Part shown: piece after piece, positions 1 to 8,069 of the stretch
Layout of the letters: each line of letters opens with the position of its first letter
How positions within the stretch are numbered: position 1 is the stretch's first letter
NCBI GenBank assembly: GCA_017938645.1
Contig: JAGBBE010000053.1
Location: 1-44,633 of the forward strand
DNA length: 44,633 nucleotides
Source of the DNA: Clostridia bacterium
GTDB taxonomy: Bacteria; Bacillota_A; Clostridia; Christensenellales; Aristaeellaceae
Reading direction: 5' to 3'
Translations under genes and position numbers: made by a program
Notes under the pieces: model-generated
Database searches by the model: none
Told to the model about the DNA's origin: nothing
The model's input: only the letters and a program-made list of their open reading frames with translations

Positions 1-968
1 CCGGCTGCGCCATCCCCGGCATCATGGCCTGCCGTACCATCCGCAATGAGCGCGAACGCCGCGCTACCGCAATGCTTACGCCCTTCATGCCCTGCGGCGC
101 CAAGCTGCCGGTGATCGCGCTGTTTGCCGGCGTGTTCTTCGGCGACGCCTCCTGGGTAGGCACGCTGATGTATTTCGTGGGCATCCTGCTGATCTTCCTG
201 GGCGCTCTGCTCGTCAACCGCATTGCCGGTCACAAGAACCGCAAGAGCTTCTTCATCATGGAGCTGCCTGAGTACAAGGTGCCCTCCGTCAAGCGCGCTT
301 TCATCTCCATGTGCAGCCGCGGCTGGGCGTATATCGTCAAGGCCGGTACCATCATCCTGCTTTGCAACACGCTGGTGCAGATCATGCAGAGCTTCAACTG
401 GAGCTTCCAGCTGGTGGAAGAAGGCATGGAAAACACCTCGATTCTGGCTTCCATCGCCTCTCCCTTCGCGGTTCTGCTGATCCCGCTGGGCTTCGGCGTG
501 TGGCAGATGGCCGCCGCTGCCATCACCGGCTTCATCGCCAAGGAAAACGTGGTCGGCACGCTGGCGGTGTGCTATGGCGTGACCAACTTCATCGACACCG
601 AGGAGCTGGCGCTGGTGGGAGGCTCTGCGGAAGTCGCCGGCATCTTCGCCCTCACCAAGGCCGCCGCGCTGGCCTGCCTGATGTTCAACCTCTACACCCC
701 GCCGTGCTTCGCGGCTCTGGGCGCGATGAACTCCGAAATCAAGGACCGCAAGTGGTTCTGGGGCGGCATTGCGCTGCAGCTGGCGACCGGCTACTCCATT
801 GCCTTCCTCGTCTACCAGATCGGCACCCTGATCGCTACAGGCTCGTTCGGCTCCGGTTTCATCGGCGGTCTGATCGCTGTGATCGCCATGGCTGCGGCTG
901 TGGTTTATCTGATCAGGAAGAGCGACGCCAAGCTCAAGGCCGAGTACGAGCTGAAGAAGGCCGCCTGA
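1..968 (+). CDS. feoB: Ferrous iron transport protein B, C-terminal part (5' end outside window)
   Basis: The reading frame is open from base 3 and ends with TGA at 966-968. About 321 C-terminal residues are visible: the second Gate region with GCAIPGIMACRTI near the start and TPFMPCGAKLPV shortly after, followed by several hydrophobic segments and LYTPPCFAALGAM near the end. In FeoB these belong to the membrane domain that moves Fe2+ inward; the N-terminal GTPase domain lies upstream of the window. The protein acts in the cytoplasmic membrane. A small Cys-rich FeoB-associated gene follows after 19 nt, as is usual in Firmicutes, which supports the call. Nothing about regulation can be seen because the promoter is missing. 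Confidence 0.93.
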   Translation, partial: GCAIPGIMACRTIRNERERRATAMLTPFMPCGAKLPVIALFAGVFFGDASWVGTLMYFVGILLIFLGALLVNRIAGHKNRKSFFIMELPEYKVPSVKRAFISMCSRGWAYIVKAGTIILLCNTLVQIMQSFNWSFQLVEEGMENTSILASIASPFAVLLIPLGFGVWQMAAAAITGFIAKENVVGTLAVCYGVTNFIDTEELALVGGSAEVAGIFALTKAAALACLMFNLYTPPCFAALGAMNSEIKDRKWFWGGIALQLATGYSIAFLVYQIGTLIATGSFGSGFIGGLIAVIAMAAAVVYLIRKSDAKLKAEYELKKAA

Positions 969-987
969 TTCGTAAAGGAGAAATCGA

Positions 988-1146
988 ATGGTCAATATCA
1001 TTGCTGTATTGGTTCTGCTGGCGGTTATCGCCGCTGCAGCGGGCTACGTGATCCGCGCAAAAAAAAAGGGACAGCACTGCATCGGCTGTCCCCACGCCAA
1101 GACCTGTCCGTCCGCCAAATGCGGCGGATGCCAGGGCAGCAGGTGA
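988..1146 (+). CDS. FeoB-associated Cys-rich membrane protein, 52 aa
   Basis: This short gene begins with ATG at 988 behind AAAGGAG (974-980) and ends with TGA. Residues 4-22 form one hydrophobic helix, followed by a Lys run and a cytosolic tail with five Cys (C31, C34, C40, C45, C48: HCIGCPH, KTCPSAKCGGC). This is the pattern of the small FeoB-associated Cys-rich family, thought to accompany Fe2+ transport, perhaps by handling the metal at the inner membrane face. It is cotranscribed with feoB and followed at once by a terminator. Family assignment is from layout and Cys spacing; the exact biochemical role of this family is not established. Confidence 0.85.
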   Translation: MVNIIAVLVLLAVIAAAAGYVIRAKKKGQHCIGCPHAKTCPSAKCGGCQGSR

Positions 1147-1149
1147 TTG

Positions 1150-1191
1150 AAACCCGCCGCGCTCCGAATGAATGGAGCACGGCGGGTTTGT
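1150..1191. terminator. Terminator hairpin between the feo genes and the esterase gene
   Basis: AACCCGCCG and CGGCGGGTTT arms with inner GCTCC/GGAGC pairing close a short AT-rich loop and run into TTTGTTT on +. The facing genes converge here, so it probably ends the feo transcript and may also serve the - strand gene. Confidence 0.75.
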
Positions 1192-2067
1192 TTATTTCAA
1201 GGCATTTTTGAGGAACCTTGCGGCCAGCTCAGGCCAGCACTGGCACTCGGGAACGATGAGCTCCGGCGCGCCGGGACGCATGGTGATTTCATTGGCGAGA
1301 CTCAGACCGTGCACGCCTTCGGGGAAAATGTGCATTTCGGTGAGCACGCCCTTGTCCGCGAGCGCGTGTGCCATGCGGATGCTGTTTTGCACCGGCACGG
1401 AGCCGTCGGTGAAGGTGTGCCACAGGAAGGTGGGCGGATAGTTTTCCGTGACCCAGTTGAGGATGGAATACTGCTGGTGATTTTCGACGTTTTTGTCGCC
1501 GCCGCTGAGATGCTCAAACGAGCCGCGGTGCGCGTCGTGGTCGGCCACGATGACCGGATAGCTCAGAACGGCAGCGTTGGGACGGACGTCCTCAGGCGTG
1601 AGGCCCATTTCCTCCCACAGATCGGCGTGGTGCCAAAGGCCGCCCAGACTGGCCGCCAGATGTCCGCCTGCGGAGAAGCCCATTATGGCGATCTGGCTGG
1701 GATTGGTATTCCATTCTTCGGCATGAGCGCGCACATAGGCCACACAGGCTGCGGCGTCCTGCTGGGGCATGGGGAAGCGATGGCTTCCGGAGGCCTTGTA
1801 CCAGTTTTCCTCGCCGTGCGGGAGCGGATCGACGCCTTCGAAGATGTGCACGCGGTACCAGACCACAAAGGCGTTGAAGCCGAGTTCGAGGAAGCGCAGA
1901 GCAACCGGCTCGGCCTCGCGCTCGGAGCAGAAGCGGTAGCCGCCGCCGGGACAGATGACAACGGCAGGACGGGGAGATTGTGCACAGGCCTCGGTGTGGG
2001 GCACATAGATATCCATAGGAACGCTGGTTCCGCCGCTGGAGGGAACCATGACGCGCTGGTGAAGCAT
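1192..2067 (-). CDS. Alpha/beta-hydrolase, carbohydrate esterase / BD-FAE-like
   Basis: This 291-aa protein has the alpha/beta-hydrolase plan: an oxyanion-hole HG-type segment (CPGGGYRFCSEREAEP), a nucleophile elbow GFSAGGHLAASLG, a late acidic residue in FTDGSVPVQNS and a His in FPEGVHGLS. This matches the small cytoplasmic acetyl-xylan/aryl esterase-like group that often removes acyl groups from xylan oligomers. No signal peptide is visible, so substrates would be imported oligosaccharides. The start at 2067 is supported by AGGAGG eight bases upstream. GH39 and GH67 genes lie 11-15 kb away, which fits plant-hemicellulose use, but the link is inference. A lipase-like role on other esters is possible. 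Confidence 0.8.
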   Translation of the reverse strand: MLHQRVMVPSSGGTSVPMDIYVPHTEACAQSPRPAVVICPGGGYRFCSEREAEPVALRFLELGFNAFVVWYRVHIFEGVDPLPHGEENWYKASGSHRFPMPQQDAAACVAYVRAHAEEWNTNPSQIAIMGFSAGGHLAASLGGLWHHADLWEEMGLTPEDVRPNAAVLSYPVIVADHDAHRGSFEHLSGGDKNVENHQQYSILNWVTENYPPTFLWHTFTDGSVPVQNSIRMAHALADKGVLTEMHIFPEGVHGLSLANEITMRPGAPELIVPECQCWPELAARFLKNALK

Positions 2068-2149
2068 GAAAACGGCCTCCTGTATGTTTGTTGATGGTAT
2101 TTCTTTTCGAGACGGAAAGCGGCAATCCCTGCCTGAAAGCCCCTGCGGG

Positions 2150-2178
2150 TTGACGCACAGAAGGGCGAAGATTATAAT
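2150..2178 (+). promoter_or_regulatory. Sigma-A promoter for the 2210 gene
   Basis: TTGACG (2150-2155), a 17-base spacer and TATAAT (2173-2178). It lies just upstream of the strong AAGGAGG site at 2197-2203 that serves the ATG at 2210. Confidence 0.8.
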
Positions 2179-2209
2179 AAAAGGTGGTATTTTCTCAAGG
2201 AGGTTTCAT

Positions 2210-3022
2210 ATGCTGAAGCGTTTTGGCGCATTTATATGCGCGCTTGGAATGCTCTGCGCCGCTGTTTTTCCGGCGCTGGGCGAGGTGATGATTACCATTA
2301 CGGACCCTGACGGCGAGGAAACCCACATGGAGTTCCTCACGGAGACGGTGGAGCCGGAGGAAGCGCTGGATGAAGAGGCGGAGGCTTCGGAAGCGCGCGA
2401 GGCGTTTATCGACGATATCCTTGCACTGGCCAAGGAGAAGTACGACGAGGCCAACGGCCGTGCGCGGCGCGCGCAGTATGCGGGCGATATCTATGTGTGC
2501 AAGAATTTCACGGTGTACCTGTTCAAGGAAAACGCGCACAAGTACCGCATGGCTGAGTACCCGGACGTGAAGCTCGTCATTCCCGACAATCTGCCCAAGG
2601 ATCAGTGCGTGGAATATGTGTACGGCATGGAGTGGAAGGACGTTGCGGCGGAGGATGGCAATCCCTTCTATGCGGCGGCGGAATTCCGTTACGATCCCGC
2701 GAAGAGCAAAGAGGAAAACTGGGAGGATGCGCGCGCTTTCTTAAAGCAGGTCAGGCGCGGCGACTACTTCCAGATGGCCGCCAACTACTACTACGGCATC
2801 GGCGCGCACAGCATGATCTTTTCGGCGGACTATGACCCCGAAACCGACACCGTAACCTGGTGCGACAGCAACATGAAGGGTGAAAAGCGCAACGGCGAGC
2901 GCTACGGATATGTGCAGTTTGACGCGGTGAAGGAGATCGACTGGTTTGTGGACGCCTTCTGCCGCAAAAAATATGGCGCAACCATCTACCGGCTGCGCGA
3001 CGATATCATCTACGCAGAGTAA
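2210..3022 (+). CDS. Secreted protein with a papain-like (NlpC/P60- or CHAP-like) domain, hypothetical
   Basis: The 270-aa product starts at 2210, where AAGGAGG sits six bases upstream; a longer in-frame start at 2066 has no such site. Residues 1-24 form a signal peptide (ALG cleavage region). An acidic, helical stretch follows (Glu-rich to about residue 70). The C-terminal part shows a Cys in DIYVCKNFTVYLF, then GDYFQMAANYYYGIGAHSMIF and TVTWCDSNM, which has the Cys, His and polar-residue order of NlpC/P60 and CHAP wall hydrolases. I did not recognise a named family and infer the fold only from this order. apgM starts 17 nt downstream, so the two may share a transcript. Confidence 0.6.
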   Translation: MLKRFGAFICALGMLCAAVFPALGEVMITITDPDGEETHMEFLTETVEPEEALDEEAEASEAREAFIDDILALAKEKYDEANGRARRAQYAGDIYVCKNFTVYLFKENAHKYRMAEYPDVKLVIPDNLPKDQCVEYVYGMEWKDVAAEDGNPFYAAAEFRYDPAKSKEENWEDARAFLKQVRRGDYFQMAANYYYGIGAHSMIFSADYDPETDTVTWCDSNMKGEKRNGERYGYVQFDAVKEIDWFVDAFCRKKYGATIYRLRDDIIYAE

Positions 3023-3039
3023 AAAGGGAGAGATAATCG

Positions 3040-4326
3040 ATGAAATATGTAATCGTCATCGGCGACGGCATGGCCGATACCCATCTGCCCCAGCTGGCAG
3101 GCAAAACGCCCATGGAGGCGCTGGCGCTCAATTCCTTTGACCGCTGCGCCGGCTGCTATTGCGGACGTGCGCTCACTGTGCCTCGCGGACTGCCCGCAGG
3201 CAGCGATACCGCCATCCTGAGCATTTTCGGCTATTCGCCCAAGACCTATTACACCGGCAGAAGCGTGCTGGAGGCCGCAGGCATGGGCGTGGAGGTGCCG
3301 CAGGGTTCGATCAGCTTCCGCGTGAATCTGTGCGCGGTTGTGCCGGATGAAGAGGGCAGGCTGATCATTCAGAGCCACAACGGCGGAAATATCCACGGCG
3401 AAGAAGCCACAACGCTGATGAACGACCTGATTGCCGATGAACGCTTCTACGCGCTCATGCAGGAATGCGGCCTTCAGATTACCGTGACCGACACCTTCCG
3501 CCACATCGGCGTAATGAAGTCCGGCGCGGTCGATCTGGACTCAGTGCGCCTGACCGAGCCGCACAACGTGCTTGCGCAGGAAATCGAAAAGCATCTGCCG
3601 CACATGGAACGCGAAACCGGCGACGAAGCTGCCGTGAAGATGTGCGAGGACGTGAAGAAGCTCATGCTCCTCAGCTATGAAATCCTCCGGGATCATCCCG
3701 TCAACCAGAAACGCGTGGCAGAAGGCAAATTGCCTGCCTGCATGATCTGGCCCTGGGGCGCGGCAACGGCCATGGAGCTGCCTTCCTTCCGCGAAAAGTA
3801 CGGTCATCACGGCACGGTGGTCAGCGCTGTTCCGCTGGTATGGGGCATTGCCAGCCTCGCCGGTCTCAAAGTGGCGCATGTCGAGGGCGCGAACGGTGAC
3901 CTCGACACCAACTACGAGGGCAAGGTCAAGTGCGCGCTGGACGCGCTGGAAAACGGCGACGACTTTGCTGTGGTGCATGTGGAAGCGCCTGATGAAATGG
4001 CGCATGCGGGCGATCTTGGCCGCAAGCTGGAAGCCATCCAGAACGTCGAGTACCGCGTGGTGATGCCCCTGATCAATCAGCTCATGGGCAAGGGCGAGGA
4101 CTTCCGTCTGCTGCTTCTCAGCGACCACCCGACTTTCCTCACCACCCGAACGCATTCCGGTCATCCCGTGCCGTGGGCGATCTATGACAGCCGCGTGGCC
4201 CGCAAGTTCATCGCCGAGGGCAAAAAGCCGCCCGTGCGCAAGTTCTGCGAGGATGCAATGCTTTGCGAACCCGTGCTGATGGAAGGCACCGACCTGATCA
4301 AAGTCCTTTTCGAACAGATTAAATAA
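3040..4326 (+). CDS. apgM: Cofactor-independent phosphoglycerate mutase, archaeal type
   Basis: This 428-aa protein begins MKYVIVIGDGMAD, the metal-binding start of the alkaline-phosphatase-like ApgM family. It also carries GSDTAILSIFGYSP near residue 50 (nucleophile Ser region), HVEAPDEMAHAGD and LLSDHPTFLTTRTHSGHPVP (metal-binding Asp/His). These enzymes interconvert 3- and 2-phosphoglycerate in the cytosol. Length agrees with the roughly 400-430 aa of the family. The start follows AAAAGGGAGAG about nine bases upstream. A related homoserine-kinase-like activity has been proposed for some members, so glycolysis is likely but not the only option. A dispersed hairpin repeat fills the short space to rarA. 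Confidence 0.88.
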   Translation: MKYVIVIGDGMADTHLPQLAGKTPMEALALNSFDRCAGCYCGRALTVPRGLPAGSDTAILSIFGYSPKTYYTGRSVLEAAGMGVEVPQGSISFRVNLCAVVPDEEGRLIIQSHNGGNIHGEEATTLMNDLIADERFYALMQECGLQITVTDTFRHIGVMKSGAVDLDSVRLTEPHNVLAQEIEKHLPHMERETGDEAAVKMCEDVKKLMLLSYEILRDHPVNQKRVAEGKLPACMIWPWGAATAMELPSFREKYGHHGTVVSAVPLVWGIASLAGLKVAHVEGANGDLDTNYEGKVKCALDALENGDDFAVVHVEAPDEMAHAGDLGRKLEAIQNVEYRVVMPLINQLMGKGEDFRLLLLSDHPTFLTTRTHSGHPVPWAIYDSRVARKFIAEGKKPPVRKFCEDAMLCEPVLMEGTDLIKVLFEQIK

Positions 4327-4327
4327 C

Positions 4328-4392
4328 GGGATTCTTAAGGGCGAAGCCCTTAGGCAGTGGGTTTGGGAGGCGGCGCCTCCCAACGTCCCCCC
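4328..4392 (+). repeat. Dispersed two-hairpin intergenic repeat, copy 1
   Basis: Two adjacent hairpins: TTAAGGGC-GAA-GCCCTTAG (about 4335-4353) and TGGGAGGC-GGC-GCCTCCCA (about 4364-4382), joined by GGCAGTGGGT and preceded by GGGATTC. The same layout returns at 11000-11062 with paired base changes. Confidence 0.8.
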
Positions 4393-4404
4393 AATCGAGG
4401 TACT

Positions 4405-5739
4405 ATGAACGGATTTGAACAGCAGACGCTCTTTTCTGCTTCGGAGGAGAGCACGACGCGCGCGCCGCTGGCGGAGCGCATGAGACCGCGCACACTGGAG
4501 GAATTTGTCGGCCAGAAGCATATTCTGGGCGAAGGCAGGCTTCTGAGGCGGGCGATTCAGGCCGACAGGCTTGGCTCGTGCATCTTCTGGGGCCCTCCGG
4601 GCTGCGGAAAGACGACGCTTGCGGGCATTATTGCCAACATGACGGGCAGCGCGTTTGAAAAGCTCAACGCCGTTACCAGCGGCGTGGCAGATGTGCGCAA
4701 GGTCATCAAGGACGCGGAGGAGCGCCGCCGTTACGGCAGGGCTACGTATCTGCTTCTGGACGAATGCCATCGCTGGTCCAAGTCGCAGTCGGACAGCATC
4801 CTGCCTGCGGTGGAAAGCGGACTCATCCGTCTCATCGGCTCCACCACCGAAAATCCCATGGTCAGCATGACGCCGGCCATCGTGAGCCGCTGCCGGGTGT
4901 TCGAGTTTGAGCCGCTGAGCACGCAGGACGTGCTGGAGGCCATGGAAAAAGCCCTCCGGGACAAGGAACGCGGCTTCGGCAGAGAAGACGTGCGGTTTGA
5001 GGAGGGCGCGCTCAAGTACATCGCGCAGGTGGCCGGAGGCGACGTGCGCACGGCGCTTGGCGCGCTGGAATTGGCGGTGCTGACCACCGAGGAGCAGTAC
5101 GAGGGCGATCATCCCTTCAAATCTGTCACGCTCTTTGCCGCGCAGGAAAGCGTGCAGAAGCCCATGATCAAGCTGGACGAAAACCTGTACTACGACATGC
5201 TTTCCGCTTTTTGCAAAAGCCTTCGCGGCTCCGATCCGGACGCGGCGCTTCTGTGGTTCAGCCGCCTGATGTACGCCGGGGTCGATCCCAAACTCGTGGT
5301 CAGGCGCATCATTGTGCATGCCAGCGAGGACGTGGGTCTGGCCGATCCCACCGCCATGCTCATGGCGCATGCCGCAGCCAACGCGCTGGAGTTCGTAGGC
5401 ATGCCGGAGGCCAAAATTCCCATTGCACAGGCGATCATCGCCGTTGCCATGGCGGAAAAGAGCAACAGCGTCTCCGAGGCGCTTTCGATGGCTGAGGCAG
5501 ATGCAAAGAACGGAAACTTTACCGCTGTGCCGGTCTATCTGCGCGACCAGAGCTATTCCACGCCGCATTCGCAGACCCCCGGCTACCGCTTTCCGCATGA
5601 CTATCCCGGACATTTCGTGGATCAGGTCTATATGCCCAAGGGCTACGAAAACCGGGTCTACTATCATCCCACCGAGCAGGGTCACGAGGCCAAGCTCAAG
5701 GCGCGGCATATCCGCCGCTATGGAGCCAAAAAAACATGA
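4405..5739 (+). CDS. rarA: Replication-associated recombination protein A (AAA+ ATPase)
   Basis: This 444-aa protein matches RarA/MgsA: PLAERMRPRTLEEFVGQKHILG at the N-terminus, Walker A GPPGCGKTTL, Walker B LLLDECHRW, an arginine-finger region GSTTENP, then a helical tetramerisation part with EDVGLADP and the C-terminal motif YRFPHDYPGHFVDQVYMP. It acts at stalled replication forks in the cytosol. The start at 4405 has GAGGT just upstream; an earlier ATG at 4357 lies inside the repeat and would add a low-complexity extension. The stop overlaps the next start by four bases (ATGA), so translation is coupled to the kinase gene. Confidence 0.92.
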   Translation: MNGFEQQTLFSASEESTTRAPLAERMRPRTLEEFVGQKHILGEGRLLRRAIQADRLGSCIFWGPPGCGKTTLAGIIANMTGSAFEKLNAVTSGVADVRKVIKDAEERRRYGRATYLLLDECHRWSKSQSDSILPAVESGLIRLIGSTTENPMVSMTPAIVSRCRVFEFEPLSTQDVLEAMEKALRDKERGFGREDVRFEEGALKYIAQVAGGDVRTALGALELAVLTTEEQYEGDHPFKSVTLFAAQESVQKPMIKLDENLYYDMLSAFCKSLRGSDPDAALLWFSRLMYAGVDPKLVVRRIIVHASEDVGLADPTAMLMAHAAANALEFVGMPEAKIPIAQAIIAVAMAEKSNSVSEALSMAEADAKNGNFTAVPVYLRDQSYSTPHSQTPGYRFPHDYPGHFVDQVYMPKGYENRVYYHPTEQGHEAKLKARHIRRYGAKKT

Positions 5740-6593
5740 GAAACAAGTTTTCCCGCACACCGGACGTCAACAAGGCAACGATCTACGCCATCATCGTCAA
5801 TGCCATTCAGATTGCTGCGCTGGCTTTGTTTGTGCTCTACGTGCTGCTGGTACGGGATTACGACGAACGGATTTTGACCGGCGTGGTCACAGTGGCGGCA
5901 TGCATGGCCATCTGGGGCGCGACCATCGACATCCGCGAGGCGCTGCAGACCCGCAGACGCATTCGCATGATCGAAGGCCTTCAGCAGACCAACGACCAGA
6001 TGGACGCGCTCAACCTCAAGCTCCGCGCGCAGCGGCATGACTTCCTCAACCACATTCAGGTGGTCTACAGCCTGCTGGAAATGGGCGAGAGTCAGGAGGC
6101 GGCGGACTATCTGGAACGCATATGGACGGAGTTCAAAACCGTCAGCCGCGTCATCCGCACCAAAGTGACTGCCTTCAATGCGCTTTTGCAGGTGAAGACC
6201 GCCGCCTGCGAGGAGCGCGGCATCGCCCTGGAAATGGACATCCGGAGCACGCTGGAGGAACTGAGCGTGCCGGCGTGGGAAATCTGCTGCGTGATCGGCA
6301 ACCTCGTGGACAACGCCATGGACGCGCTGACAGGTCAGAGCGGCGGCCGGATCCGGCTGGAGGTGATGGAGGACGTGCGCGGTTTTACCTTCGTCATCTC
6401 CAACAACGGCGAACCGATTCCGCCGCAGCTGCGCGAAAAGATCTTCGAGCCCGGTATGTCCACCAAGGGCGACGGGCGCGGCATGGGGCTGAGTATCGTC
6501 AGGAACACCCTTGCAGAATACGGCGGCGCGATTGCGCTGGCTGATCAGGATGAAACCGCCTTCGTGGTCACTGTGCCGCGAAGGGCAGGATAA
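5736..6593 (+). CDS. Sensor histidine kinase, SpoOB/CitA-like, no adjacent response regulator
   Basis: The 285-aa protein has two N-terminal membrane helices (about residues 15-38 and 45-62) with a very short loop between, so there is no real extracellular sensor. A coiled linker follows, then the H-box RAQRHDFLNHIQVVYSLL with His101, as in SpoOB-type and CitA/DcuS/AgrC-like kinases. The ATPase part shows NLVDNAMDAL (N box) and GRGMGLSIVRNTL (G box). It would autophosphorylate and hand the phosphate to a response regulator, but none is encoded next to it. It overlaps rarA by four bases and precedes a flippase and a glycosyltransferase. Partner and signal cannot be told from this sequence. Confidence 0.85.
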   Translation: MRNKFSRTPDVNKATIYAIIVNAIQIAALALFVLYVLLVRDYDERILTGVVTVAACMAIWGATIDIREALQTRRRIRMIEGLQQTNDQMDALNLKLRAQRHDFLNHIQVVYSLLEMGESQEAADYLERIWTEFKTVSRVIRTKVTAFNALLQVKTAACEERGIALEMDIRSTLEELSVPAWEICCVIGNLVDNAMDALTGQSGGRIRLEVMEDVRGFTFVISNNGEPIPPQLREKIFEPGMSTKGDGRGMGLSIVRNTLAEYGGAIALADQDETAFVVTVPRRAG

Positions 6594-6614
6594 AAGGAAA
6601 CGGAGCGTCCGCAC

Positions 6615-8069
6615 ATGGAGCAGAACAAAAAGAAATTCCTCAAAAACATGGTCGGCTTTTCCATGGTAACGTGGATTTCCTTCGTGCTGGGCTTCCTGGC
6701 GTCTCCCATTGCCACAAGGCTGTTTCCCACCGAGGAAATGGGGAGGCTGAACCTGTTTACGAGCTACACGACGCTGTTTGCAAACGTGTGCTATCTGGGA
6801 CTGGATCAGGCGTTCGTGCGGTTCTTCCGCGACCGTGAGGGCACAAGGGGCCGCAGCAGTCTGTTTACCTTCTGTCTGGCGGTGCCGTTTGGATTCGCGG
6901 CTCTTTCCACGGCGGTGATGGGATGCTTCTGGCGCAGCGTCAGCACGGAAATCATCGGCGGGCCGGATGTGGGCGTGTTCGTCTGTCTGGCCGTGTACAG
7001 CGTGTGCGGCATCCTCTACCGTTTTCTCGCACTGTGCTACCGGATGGAGCAGAACGTGCTTTTGTACACCATTCAGGGCGTTTTGCACACACTGGTGACG
7101 AAGATTGCCTATCTGGCAGTCGGCTTTGCCCGTCCCACCGGCAAGGCGGCGCTTGTGTGCCTCACGGTGCTCATGGGCGTTTTCACGCTGGTGTTCATCA
7201 TTCTGCAGCGCAGCCGCTTCAATCTGCATTTCTTCCGTGAACTCGAACGCCCGGCAAGGCGCGCCGCCGTTCAGTTTGCCCTGCCGCTGATGCCGCTGAG
7301 CCTGCTGATGTGGCTTACATCCTACACCAGCCCGCTGGTTTTGAAGCACCTTATGGGCTACAGCGCCACCGGCATCTATACCAGCGCCCTCGCACTGGCC
7401 TCCACCATCAACATCATCCAGACGGGATTCAACACCTACTGGGCGCCCTATGTGCTGGAAAACTATGAAACCGACGACAGCCGCCGCTTTTATACCGTGC
7501 ACAGGCTGATGGCCTGCCTGCTTACGCTCTTCGGCCTTGGCATCACCATTTTCCAGACGCCGGTGTTTCTGCTTCTGGGAAAGGCGTACCGCGAGTCGGT
7601 GGTGTATTTCCCGTTTCTGTTCCTGTCGCCCATCTGCTACTGTCTGGGCGAAACCACCGGCATGGGCGTAACCATCGCCAAAAAGACCTACTGGACTACG
7701 ATCATCTACCTGTTCTCGGCGGTAATCAACATCGCGCTGTGCTTTGCCTTTATTCCAGTGATGGGCATGGCGGGCGCGGCGCTGGCCTCGGCGCTGAGCG
7801 CGGTTCTGACGCTGCTTCTGCGCACAAAGGTGGGCGAGCACTATTACCGCGTGCTCAAGAGCTGGAAGTACCTGATCTATACCATCGGATTGATGGGCGT
7901 CGCGTCCTTTGCCAACCTCTGGCTCACGGGCGCTGTGAAATACGCCGCGCTTACGGCTGTGCTTGCGCTTGCGTGCTTCCTCTACCGGGACGAACTCAAA
8001 ACCCTCTTTACCACTGCCGCACAGCTTGTTAGCGCTCTCCTTCGCCGGGGAAAGAAAGGAAACGCCTGA
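6615..8069 (+). CDS. Oligosaccharide flippase (Wzx/MurJ-like MOP superfamily)
   Basis: A 484-aa protein that is hydrophobic along its length, with about 12-14 predicted membrane helices, starting FLKNMVGFSMVTWISFVLGFLASPIATRLFP. This N-terminal pattern is typical of polysaccharide biosynthesis flippases (RfbX/Wzx), which move lipid-linked glycans across the cytoplasmic membrane. It starts 21 nt after the kinase gene, with AAAGGAAACGGAG upstream. Its stop overlaps the first base of the next start, a glycosyltransferase, which supports a surface glycan role. The glycan itself cannot be identified, and a teichuronic-acid or exopolysaccharide function are equally possible. Confidence 0.85.
   Translation: MEQNKKKFLKNMVGFSMVTWISFVLGFLASPIATRLFPTEEMGRLNLFTSYTTLFANVCYLGLDQAFVRFFRDREGTRGRSSLFTFCLAVPFGFAALSTAVMGCFWRSVSTEIIGGPDVGVFVCLAVYSVCGILYRFLALCYRMEQNVLLYTIQGVLHTLVTKIAYLAVGFARPTGKAALVCLTVLMGVFTLVFIILQRSRFNLHFFRELERPARRAAVQFALPLMPLSLLMWLTSYTSPLVLKHLMGYSATGIYTSALALASTINIIQTGFNTYWAPYVLENYETDDSRRFYTVHRLMACLLTLFGLGITIFQTPVFLLLGKAYRESVVYFPFLFLSPICYCLGETTGMGVTIAKKTYWTTIIYLFSAVINIALCFAFIPVMGMAGAALASALSAVLTLLLRTKVGEHYYRVLKSWKYLIYTIGLMGVASFANLWLTGAVKYAALTAVLALACFLYRDELKTLFTTAAQLVSALLRRGKKGNA

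Noticed and set aside
3541..5760. Open frame of 739 codons on - across apgM and rarA
   Set aside because: It mirrors two clear + strand genes, is rich in His, Ala, Arg and Leu as antisense frames in GC-rich DNA are, and has no motif or ribosome site.
5718..7841. Open frame of 707 codons on - across the kinase and flippase
   Set aside because: Antisense to well-recognised genes, with Gln/His/Arg-rich composition and no domain.
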